A stretch of 64,000 bases of DNA from NCBI GenBank assembly GCA_023701385.1, contig JAMPXC010000001.1, positions 62,001-126,000 of the forward strand, given 5' to 3'. The DNA is from Pseudobdellovibrio sp. (lineage in GTDB: Bacteria > Bdellovibrionota > Bdellovibrionia > Bdellovibrionales > Bdellovibrionaceae). Under the pieces are notes generated by a model. That model did not search any database and was not told the DNA's origin. It saw only the letters and a program-made list of their open reading frames with translations. The position numbers were made by a program, and so were the translations under genes. Numbering within the stretch: the first letter of the stretch is position 1; each line of letters begins with the position of its first letter. Of this stretch, positions 26,199 through 32,270 are shown one piece after another.

Positions 26199-26258
26199 CG
26201 GCCAAATCGAATATAGGCGATCAAACTTGGTCAAATTGTTGAAACAATGTGTTTTGAC

Positions 26259-26903
26259 ATGAAAATGAAACTTATCATTCGCTTTATTATGTTCGTTTTA
26301 TTAGGTGCTGCGGTTACATCGTGTGCGCCTAAAAAATCTGAAGACTGTGGCTTTGTACAAAACGTATATGGCCAACGTATTTCATGGAAAACTTCGGGCC
26401 CGATTCAACTACATGTAAGCTCGAGTGTTCCTGCTGAATTAAAGCCGGCGATTCATCGTGCTGCAGCAAGCTGGGAGCAAACTTTAGGTCGCAAAGTATT
26501 TGAAGTGATTGAAGAAAATACTTCATCACCATCACAGCCTGGTCGAGATAAGAAAAATGGTATTTACTTTTTAGGGCAATGGGAGTCTGATAGAAAGTCT
26601 GAGCAAGGTCGCACGTCAGTCTACTGGGCTGGAGATGAGATTCAAGAAGCTGATATTCGTATCAATTCTGCGGATTTCGCCTACTACGATCAAAATCCTC
26701 AACAACTAGTGAGAACAGCAAGTACTAAGTCTTCGGCGGGATATAACTTCGAAGCTTTAGTTTTGCATGAATTAGGTCACTTTTTGGGCCTAAAACATCG
26801 CGAAAGCGGTGGCACTGTTATGGCTAAAGAACTTGGGGCTTACACAGACAGAGTCAAATTGGCTGCAGTCGATGAGAGTTCTGTTCAGTGTGAGTATAGA
26901 TAA
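26259..26903 (+). CDS. Matrixin-like zinc metalloprotease lipoprotein
   Basis: A 214-residue lipoprotein with the lipobox Val-Thr-Ser-Cys about residue 22 and a matrixin (M10-like) domain. The zinc site is HELGHFLGLKH near residue 168, the full HExxHxxGxxH form with catalytic Glu, followed by a Met in GGTVMAKEL that fits the Met-turn. PIQLHVSSSVPAELKPAIHRAAASWEQ is the usual start of the fold. No propeptide or hemopexin domain is present. It is anchored at the membrane and likely processes envelope or prey proteins. Neither ATG (26247 or 26259) has a ribosome site; 26259 gives the better signal. An exact palindromic operator lies upstream. Confidence 0.88.
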   Translation: MKMKLIIRFIMFVLLGAAVTSCAPKKSEDCGFVQNVYGQRISWKTSGPIQLHVSSSVPAELKPAIHRAAASWEQTLGRKVFEVIEENTSSPSQPGRDKKNGIYFLGQWESDRKSEQGRTSVYWAGDEIQEADIRINSADFAYYDQNPQQLVRTASTKSSAGYNFEALVLHELGHFLGLKHRESGGTVMAKELGAYTDRVKLAAVDESSVQCEYR

Positions 26904-26933
26904 TTACGAAGAAGTAAAAGAGAGAAATAAAAA

Positions 26934-27158
26934 ATGAAAACGGTAAATACAAATAACTCAAATGAAATGACAAACGCACAAACTGAAAACACAGTTGGTT
27001 TTGAGTTAAGCATGCCGGTTTACAATGAGTTGAATGATCAAACTCAAAGTTCTGTTAACGTATTAGCTTTAATCAATGAACAATTTAAACAAATCCATGA
27101 AATGAACAAACGTCGTTCGTTGTTATTAAAAGAAGTATCAGGTTACTTAGTAAAATAA
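26934..27158 (+). CDS. Small hypothetical protein
   Basis: A 74-residue protein, Asn- and Thr-rich at its start (residues 1-22) and helical at its end (VLALINEQFKQIHEMNKRRSLLLKEVSGYLVK). No signal or membrane span. A ribosome site AGAGAAA lies 7 nt upstream and a terminator follows 28 bp after the stop, so it is a genuine, short transcription unit with the matrixin-like gene 30 bp before it. Function unknown. Confidence 0.7.
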   Translation: MKTVNTNNSNEMTNAQTENTVGFELSMPVYNELNDQTQSSVNVLALINEQFKQIHEMNKRRSLLLKEVSGYLVK

Positions 27159-27185
27159 TTTTAGTTTTAAATTTTAGACGATAAA

Positions 27186-27212
27186 AAAGAGAGCTTTAAG
27201 CTCTCTTTTTTA
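27186..27212. terminator. Bidirectional rho-independent terminator
   Basis: AAAGAGAGCTT pairs with AAGCTCTCTTT across one T, flanked by A- and T-runs. It serves the 74-residue gene and the converging Hsp20-like gene. Confidence 0.9.
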
Positions 27213-27234
27213 TTTTTGGGTAGTGAAGTCAGGC

Positions 27235-27957
27235 TTAGCTTTCTTCGTCGAAGCGGACAGATTCTAATTTCGGAATAAAGAATTTAACGTAATCGCCTTC
27301 GCGTTCGCGGGTCATGCCCTCTGAGGCGACTGGTCTTTCAAATTTAAACTCTTCATGAAAAGTTTGAAAGTTGTTCGTACTGATTTTTTTATTTCCTTCT
27401 TCAACTGAATCTTGGAATTTTCTTTTACCAGAGATCACAGCGCGGTTGTTAGCCACAGACACTCGTAAATTATCTTTTTCATGTGCCGGGGCATAGGCTT
27501 CGATCATATAGCCTTCTTTGTGTTCAGAAACACGGCTTCCGCGATCTTGCACTTTGTAGAAGTTATCAGTGTCTTTAGTTTCGTAGTTTTGCACTACGGG
27601 AACAGCCGCTGGTTTTTCAGTCGTGATTGAGCGGTTAGTACGAGTTGAAGCTTGGTTAACTTCCTGGTTGTTGTTTGTAACACCTTTGCGATTGTAAGTC
27701 GTATGAGCGGCGGTTCTTTCTTCTTGGCGTTCGGCTTTGCGCGCTTCATTTTCTTCGTTCGCTTCATACTTGATATGATTGATAGCGGCTGTCGAATCTT
27801 GATCAAGCTCTTTATTTAGCTCTTGATACTTGGTTTTAACCTCTCTGATGTCTTCGCGTTGCTGCTCGGCAAGCTGACGTTTTTTTTCGGCTTTTTCCTG
27901 TTGAACCATTTGAATATTTTCTTGCGATACTCTTCGAACTTGATTTACATCTGCCAT
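27235..27957 (-). CDS. Hsp20-like protein with long coiled-coil N-terminus
   Basis: A 240-residue protein. Residues 1-85 are Glu-, Lys- and Gln-rich and coiled-coil-like. Residues about 85-125 are a low-complexity linker. The last 95 residues resemble an alpha-crystallin/Hsp20 fold: YMIEAYAPAHEKDNLRVSVANNRAVISGKRKF, then FHEEFKFERPVASEGMTREREGDYVKFFIPK. The small-heat-shock C-terminal IxI is absent. It may be a chaperone with its own oligomerisation module. It has an operator variant 23 bp upstream of its start. It is single, converging with the 74-residue gene. Confidence 0.7.
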   Translation of the reverse strand: MADVNQVRRVSQENIQMVQQEKAEKKRQLAEQQREDIREVKTKYQELNKELDQDSTAAINHIKYEANEENEARKAERQEERTAAHTTYNRKGVTNNNQEVNQASTRTNRSITTEKPAAVPVVQNYETKDTDNFYKVQDRGSRVSEHKEGYMIEAYAPAHEKDNLRVSVANNRAVISGKRKFQDSVEEGNKKISTNNFQTFHEEFKFERPVASEGMTREREGDYVKFFIPKLESVRFDEES

Positions 27958-27979
27958 AGCTAAAAGTGTAGCAAAGCTT

Positions 27980-27994
27980 GTCTCAAATTAAGAC
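27980..27994. promoter_or_regulatory. Operator variant GTCTCA-AAT-TAAGAC
   Basis: Fifteen-base near-palindrome, one mismatch from the TCTCA-N3-TGAGA core, 23 bp upstream of the Hsp20-like gene. Its core is identical to 25194-25206. Confidence 0.45.
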
Positions 27995-28015
27995 GGGCAG
28001 AAAGTCTAGATTTGC

Positions 28016-28309
28016 CTATGGAGATGCGGGAGCTTCAGGAGTAGAAGCAGCCTGAGCTGGAGTTCTCTTTTCTGGTTGCACACAGTGAGCTTTAAAGTCA
28101 CTTGTGCGCCCTTTACAGCGCCAGGTTTGGGTGTACTCGATAATCTCATCCTGCTTTAGTGGAAAAAAAGTGATGTACTGTTCCGGGTCTAAGGTCGAAT
28201 CGAACTGTTTGTTTTCGCCAGTTTTAGTGTTGGTGATCATCAGCGTGAATACGCGGTATTCAGCAAAGGATTTGATCGTCACTAAAAAAACAAAAAGGAA
28301 AGTTTTCAC
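28016..28309 (-). CDS. Small secreted hypothetical protein
   Basis: A 97-residue protein with a short signal peptide (cut near SFA-E, residue 16), two Cys that may pair (WRCKG and AHCVQ), and an Ala/Pro-rich tail. Probably periplasmic; I do not recognise it. It ends 59 bp before the Hsp20-like start. Confidence 0.6.
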   Translation of the reverse strand: MKTFLFVFLVTIKSFAEYRVFTLMITNTKTGENKQFDSTLDPEQYITFFPLKQDEIIEYTQTWRCKGRTSDFKAHCVQPEKRTPAQAASTPEAPASP

Positions 28310-28352
28310 TTTCCTTTTATCGGTTTAATTTCGACTGAATTTGAGTCGGGCT

Positions 28353-29162
28353 TTACTTTTTGCCCGTCTTAATTTTTTGATCCATTGCTTTGCGAAGCTC
28401 TTTAACTTTGGCTCCGATCACACGGTGATTTTTATCAGCGATGCTCGTATTAACTAGCACAAAGTCGATGTACGGAAGAATCGTACTTACGTTTTCTGCC
28501 GATACGCCAGAAGCCGCTCCCATAGGGTGATTTCCGATCACTGACTTTGCATCTTTAGCGCGTGTTGGATCTGTGGCAACACCTGTTTTTGGACCTGTGA
28601 TCACGATGCCATCAACCCAACCCATAGCTTGTAAAGCTGAGCGTTCGATAGTTTTGTTCGCATCAACTAACGTTGAATATTTCATATGAATACCGCTCAC
28701 ATAAAAAACGTCAGCTGGTTTTAAAGCATCAATTGTATGAAGACTTGTTTCAGGAGCTTCTTTGATAAGATCAACCGCTGAAAAATCTGTCCAAGCGATT
28801 TGTAGGTTATGCTTTTTCGCTAATTCAAAAGTTTCTTTATAAGTCATAAGCTTTTCATCAGGGCCTAAGAAGTTTACACCGAAAGTTTTGTTCGGGTATT
28901 TAGCTTTGATAGCACCAATAGCTTCATCTAATTTTTTGTAATCGCCAGATTCCCAAACGATGGCATCCGCACCATTGTTAAAAGCTTCTTCGCAGTCTTT
29001 TAAATAATCGTCTAAAGTGGCATTCACATAACCCACCACCCAAATTTGTTTTTTCGTTCCAAATTTTTGTGTGAAAAAGTCTCTGCGTGTTTGATAAGTC
29101 GAAGCTTCCATAGTTTGCGAGTATAGAACTAAAGCCGCTAAAAAATAAATAAATACTTTCAT
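28353..29162 (-). CDS. BtpA-like TIM-barrel protein with signal peptide
   Basis: A 269-residue protein of the BtpA/SgcQ type, a phosphate-binding TIM barrel. The family pattern ADAIVWESGDY early and VDGIVITGPKTGVATDPTRAKDAK and HPMGAASGVSAENVSTILPYIDFVLVNTSI late is clear. BtpA is known as a thylakoid protein needed for photosystem I stability, and relatives occur in sugar operons. Here the protein starts with a signal sequence (IYFLAALVLYSQTMEA, cut near residue 20), which is odd for a barrel of this family and implies a periplasmic role. Substrate unknown. Confidence 0.78.
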   Translation of the reverse strand: MKVFIYFLAALVLYSQTMEASTYQTRRDFFTQKFGTKKQIWVVGYVNATLDDYLKDCEEAFNNGADAIVWESGDYKKLDEAIGAIKAKYPNKTFGVNFLGPDEKLMTYKETFELAKKHNLQIAWTDFSAVDLIKEAPETSLHTIDALKPADVFYVSGIHMKYSTLVDANKTIERSALQAMGWVDGIVITGPKTGVATDPTRAKDAKSVIGNHPMGAASGVSAENVSTILPYIDFVLVNTSIADKNHRVIGAKVKELRKAMDQKIKTGKK

Positions 29163-29192
29163 GTGCGTAGCCTTTCTAAATTTAAGAAGAAA

Positions 29193-29525
29193 TTAGTGTG
29201 AAGAGTGTTTTTTGTTTGAACGCATGTTGTTTTCGATAATGTAGAAATAAGCGCGGATCAGGCGTTCTTGATCATCGACGCTTAACTGTCTTACGTAATC
29301 CTGTTTGTCAGTTAATGATTTAAACTGCAAAAGTTTTAAAAGATCGTCTTGAACTCTTTTAAGATTTTCAGCTTGAAAAAAATCGTCTTCAGAGAAGGTT
29401 TTCTGAAAAACATCGGCGATTTTTTTGTTGTCAAAAAGCAAATGAACGCCCAACTGGGACTGATCTAAAATTCCTTTTAGATTTTTGATTTGGTCGTCAT
29501 TTAAATAAACTTCTACTTTAGACAA
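29193..29525 (-). CDS. Small cytoplasmic hypothetical protein
   Basis: A 110-residue, mostly helical protein without signal or membrane span. No recognisable motif; the tail is Lys/His-rich (NKKHSSH). The start at 29525 has AAGGAA about 7 nt upstream. It is 30 bp upstream of the BtpA-like gene on the same strand, so they may be co-transcribed. Confidence 0.65.
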   Translation of the reverse strand: MSKVEVYLNDDQIKNLKGILDQSQLGVHLLFDNKKIADVFQKTFSEDDFFQAENLKRVQDDLLKLLQFKSLTDKQDYVRQLSVDDQERLIRAYFYIIENNMRSNKKHSSH

Positions 29526-29667
29526 ACTTTAGGGTTCCTTCTTAATTCAAAGCCTACTCACCCGTAAGAGAGTTTCAATCAGAATCCATTGACTTTATAA
29601 GTCATTCGATTTCTGCTTAGAGCTAAGCACGTTAGGTGCTATATTTTTGTTAGGAAAAGGGTCAAAA

Positions 29668-30648
29668 ATGAGTAAAGTTGCCAGCAAATTGAACAATAAA
29701 TTAAATAAAAAAATCGGTTCTGGCGCACGTGCTAAAAGTAAGCAGATCAAAATCAAGGTCAAATCCGAGGCTGGCAAAAAAAAATCTCAGAAAAAAGTAA
29801 AGGCCAAAGCCAACAAAGCCGCCAAAACAATTCAAGATAAAGAGCTTATTGTGATCGATGAATCACAAGGTTTAATCTTTGAAAACGACAAAACCCTTTT
29901 CGGATATTTCTCTGAACAAATCAAAGCGATGGAAGAGCGTTATGCAAAACACTACGCCCCTTCACGCGATTTCAACGAAGAAGAGATCGACGCCAAAGAA
30001 GATTGGTTAGAAGCAACTTTAGATGATCCAGATGAAATCTGGATCGACATCGAAACTTTTCCAGAAATTCCATTATACGCATTAATTAAAACAATCGACG
30101 ATCCCGCTGATCCGTTTATCTACGTAGCCGTTGTGTATTTGAACACTGAAGAAAAATACCCAAGCTTCGTATTTATTCATTTCGCCACAAAAGACACGCA
30201 GTTAGCCGAAGTGTTTCGTCAAAAAGAAATCATCTATCACAGAAAATTAGAAGCCATTCAATTTGCTGCGATCGAAGGAGATTCATTACTAGAAGGCGAT
30301 CACTTAGCGATCGGTCTTTTAGAATCAATGATGAAATTACGTAACGAAAAAGACGTACCAGCAGACAAGTTTCAAGAGTTTGCTGAACAACGCGAAGAAA
30401 CAATCAACAACCCCGACGAAATCTGGCGCAAAGTAGATTCAGAAGGGCACACACTTGTAACTTTCATCCGCGACATCGGCGAATTTAAAGCCGACCACTT
30501 TTACATCGTTGTGACAGAAGAAGATCCCAACACAGAAGTGCATTCGTTATTATTTTCGTTTCCGACCAACGACAGCACGTTGGCCGACCGTTACCGCCAA
30601 GGCGAAAACCTTGAGGCTGAGGAAGTTTCGCAAGAAAGTTCGCATTAA
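29668..30648 (+). CDS. Two-domain PBECR-like protein with Lys-rich N-terminus
   Basis: A 326-residue protein with an internal duplication. Residues about 1-60 are Lys/Ala/Ser-rich and strongly basic, like a nucleic-acid binding tail. Two homologous domains follow. The first has DDPDEIWIDIETFPEIPLYA, with IYVAVVYL and later LAEVFRQKE; the second has NNPDEIWRKVDSEGHTLVTF, with FYIVVTEED and LADRYRQGE. The PDEIW opening and the beta-strand layout resemble the PBECR fold of phage Barnase-EndoU-ColicinE5/RelE-like nucleases. Whether the catalytic residues survive cannot be judged by eye. I start it at 29668, where AGGAAAAGG lies 7 nt upstream. No obvious immunity gene is adjacent. Confidence 0.7.
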   Translation: MSKVASKLNNKLNKKIGSGARAKSKQIKIKVKSEAGKKKSQKKVKAKANKAAKTIQDKELIVIDESQGLIFENDKTLFGYFSEQIKAMEERYAKHYAPSRDFNEEEIDAKEDWLEATLDDPDEIWIDIETFPEIPLYALIKTIDDPADPFIYVAVVYLNTEEKYPSFVFIHFATKDTQLAEVFRQKEIIYHRKLEAIQFAAIEGDSLLEGDHLAIGLLESMMKLRNEKDVPADKFQEFAEQREETINNPDEIWRKVDSEGHTLVTFIRDIGEFKADHFYIVVTEEDPNTEVHSLLFSFPTNDSTLADRYRQGENLEAEEVSQESSH

Positions 30649-30656
30649 AACTGTTT

Positions 30657-31223
30657 TTAAGCCCATAAAGCGTCCCACTCCGACGAAGAGAGTCCTCTGA
30701 GTCGCAGTGGTTTATATTTTATCGCTCCCGAAGCTTCTTTTAAATTAAGCTGAATATAATTTCTAACAATTAAATAAGGTTTCCAGCCCTGAATCACGCG
30801 CGTAAACGGCCTGTACTTCCAAAGCTTTGGGGTATCGGTCACATATTTAGCTTTTAAAAATCCATTATTCTTAAACTGCTGAGCAATTTGCCCGGCTACC
30901 ACTCGTAAAAAATACTGGCCGAACGATCGTTTCGAAAAGCGAACCAATAAATGCAAATGATCGTGATTAATAGAAATCTGTTCTACCTTCACAAAAAACC
31001 TTCGCGCATATTGTTTAATAATACGATTGATCAGATAAAATCCCAACGGTGACCGAAGCCCCCGGCGCAGTGATTTACTCTCGGTTTTAAACACCAAATG
31101 AACAGGAGCCTTTGTTGATAACGGGCGAGCTTTGCGCCCACGGCGTTTGTTGCGTAAGACACCGCCATGGTTATAACGAAATTGCCAATGTGTTTTGATA
31201 AAATGTAATTGTGTGTGACCCAT
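30657..31223 (-). CDS. RAYT-like Y1 (IS200-type) transposase
   Basis: A 188-residue REP-associated tyrosine transposase-like protein. The HUH metal motif is NHDHLHLLVRFS, preceded by the strand VEQISI, and a helix with a Tyr candidate follows (SFGQYFLRVVAGQIAQQF). The N-terminal PVHLVFKTESKSLRRG is a typical RAYT opening. It ends 9 bp after the converging PBECR-like gene. No IS ends or flanking target repeats are visible, so it appears to be a domesticated single copy. The start at 31223 is preceded by AAAGGCTGGGG; the frame runs to 31256 but without a better site. Confidence 0.85.
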   Translation of the reverse strand: MGHTQLHFIKTHWQFRYNHGGVLRNKRRGRKARPLSTKAPVHLVFKTESKSLRRGLRSPLGFYLINRIIKQYARRFFVKVEQISINHDHLHLLVRFSKRSFGQYFLRVVAGQIAQQFKNNGFLKAKYVTDTPKLWKYRPFTRVIQGWKPYLIVRNYIQLNLKEASGAIKYKPLRLRGLSSSEWDALWA

Positions 31224-31318
31224 ACCCCAGCCTTTCGATGAATTAGCGAAAAGCAAGATCAGGGCAGGGTTTAAAGGGTAGCTATTCGTCGGAGATATCC
31301 GGAATTCAGATCTTTTTC

Positions 31319-31361
31319 AAAAAGTACGAAGCCAGAGTCTGGGGGGAAACTCTGGCTTCGT
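31319..31361 (-). terminator. Rho-independent terminator
   Basis: A 13-bp perfect stem (ACGAAGCCAGAGT with ACTCTGGCTTCGT) around a G-rich 10-nt loop, followed on the minus strand by TTTTT. It ends the lipoprotein gene at 31394-32083. Confidence 0.92.
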
Positions 31362-31393
31362 TGGGGGGATTATTTTATTTTTGGGGAACTGTC

Positions 31394-32083
31394 TTAGAAA
31401 CAAGTCGCTGAGAAGTAGTTTACGTAGTCTGTTGATGTCCAACCTGTTGTATCTGTATTTGCCAGTGGGTGTAAGTCTCTTAAGATTTGGGCGCGAGATG
31501 AACCGTCAGCGTTGTAAGCGTAGTCTGATGGTACTGCTAAGAATTGTGGGATTAAGATGTTTTGTTGGGCTACGATGCTGCCAGCTGAGTTGTAAACTAC
31601 GGCTTTTAAAACTTGGAAGATACCGTCAGCGTCGTCTAAGTTGATGTAGTAACCTTTAGTCGTTGTAACTGAAGTGGCTGCGATTCCAGTTTGAGCGGCT
31701 TCGTCGATTGTGTTTGTAGATAAAACATAACGAGAAGATTGTAATGGGTTTGAATCTAATAAAGCTTGTGAACCAGAAACTCTCCATTTAAAGAAACGGA
31801 TTGTGTTACCGGATTGAGTGATTGTTGAAGCTAAACGAGTGAATTTGATTTTTACTAGGCTGTTGTTGATTGCACCAGATGAAGTTTTAACGGCTGAAAT
31901 GTGAACTGACATATCGGTACCAATAGCTTTTTGGCAAGAAGTTACAACTTTGTTACCAGCGTTTTCAACTGTTGAAGATTGAACGATGGTTGTTGTAGTT
32001 GCTGCTGAAGATTTTTTAGAACCGCAAGAAGTTAAAGTTACGATTGAAGCGGCTAAGATTAAAGCTGTTGTTAAAGTTTTCAT
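31394..32083 (-). CDS. Hypothetical lipoprotein with two upstream operators
   Basis: A 229-residue lipoprotein with a signal and lipobox Leu-Thr-Ser-Cys (Cys20). A Ser/Thr linker follows, then a beta-rich domain of about 180 residues ending in Cys-Phe. Two other Cys could pair. I do not recognise the family. The ribosome site CGGGGGATAT lies close to the ATG. A TATAAG -10 (17 nt after GAGATA in the nearer palindrome) and a strong terminator suggest high, regulated expression. Two exact palindromes lie 62 and 114 bp upstream. Confidence 0.78.
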   Translation of the reverse strand: MKTLTTALILAASIVTLTSCGSKKSSAATTTTIVQSSTVENAGNKVVTSCQKAIGTDMSVHISAVKTSSGAINNSLVKIKFTRLASTITQSGNTIRFFKWRVSGSQALLDSNPLQSSRYVLSTNTIDEAAQTGIAATSVTTTKGYYINLDDADGIFQVLKAVVYNSAGSIVAQQNILIPQFLAVPSDYAYNADGSSRAQILRDLHPLANTDTTGWTSTDYVNYFSATCF

Positions 32084-32144
32084 ATATCCCCCGATATGTT
32101 TGAAAGTTTGTTGTTACTAACTTATAGAGCAACAGTGGGGCCAT

Positions 32145-32159
32145 ATCTCACTCTGAGAT
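32145..32159. promoter_or_regulatory. Operator candidate ATCTCA-CTC-TGAGAT (proximal)
   Basis: Perfect palindrome. On the minus strand its inner half (GAGATA) is placed as a -35, 17 nt before TATAAG, so a bound protein would touch RNA polymerase at the lipoprotein promoter. Confidence 0.6.
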
Positions 32160-32196
32160 TGGGGGTTAAATTGAATATTTACGAGCTAAAAACGAA

Positions 32197-32213
32197 ATTC
32201 TCACTCTGAGAAT
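32197..32213. promoter_or_regulatory. Operator candidate ATTCTCA-CTC-TGAGAAT (distal)
   Basis: Perfect 7+3+7 palindrome with the same CTC centre as the proximal site. The two centres are 53 bp apart, close to five helical turns, so both lie on one face of the DNA. Confidence 0.6.
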
Positions 32214-32270
32214 CACAGAGTGAGTCGTGTTGAGACATACGGTGATTTGCGGCACCAACTGTCAGAAAAG

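Larger units (their letters stand above)
25764..26258. other. Long divergent intergenic region without a convincing gene
   Basis: About 495 bp between two divergent lipoprotein genes. It contains two exact TCTCA-N3-TGAGA palindromes (26008 and 26186), a GAGC/GCTC mini-stem before seven T near 25880-25894, and a GCTCC/GGAGC pairing near 25940-25970. A 71-codon open frame at 25800-26015 has no ribosome site and unlikely composition, so I do not call it. A regulatory RNA is possible but unproven. Confidence 0.5.

Noticed and set aside
27143-27153. TTAC-TTA-GTAA, the sequence known as the LexA box in Bdellovibrio
   Set aside because: It lies at the last codons of the 74-residue gene, not in a promoter, so it is probably a chance match.
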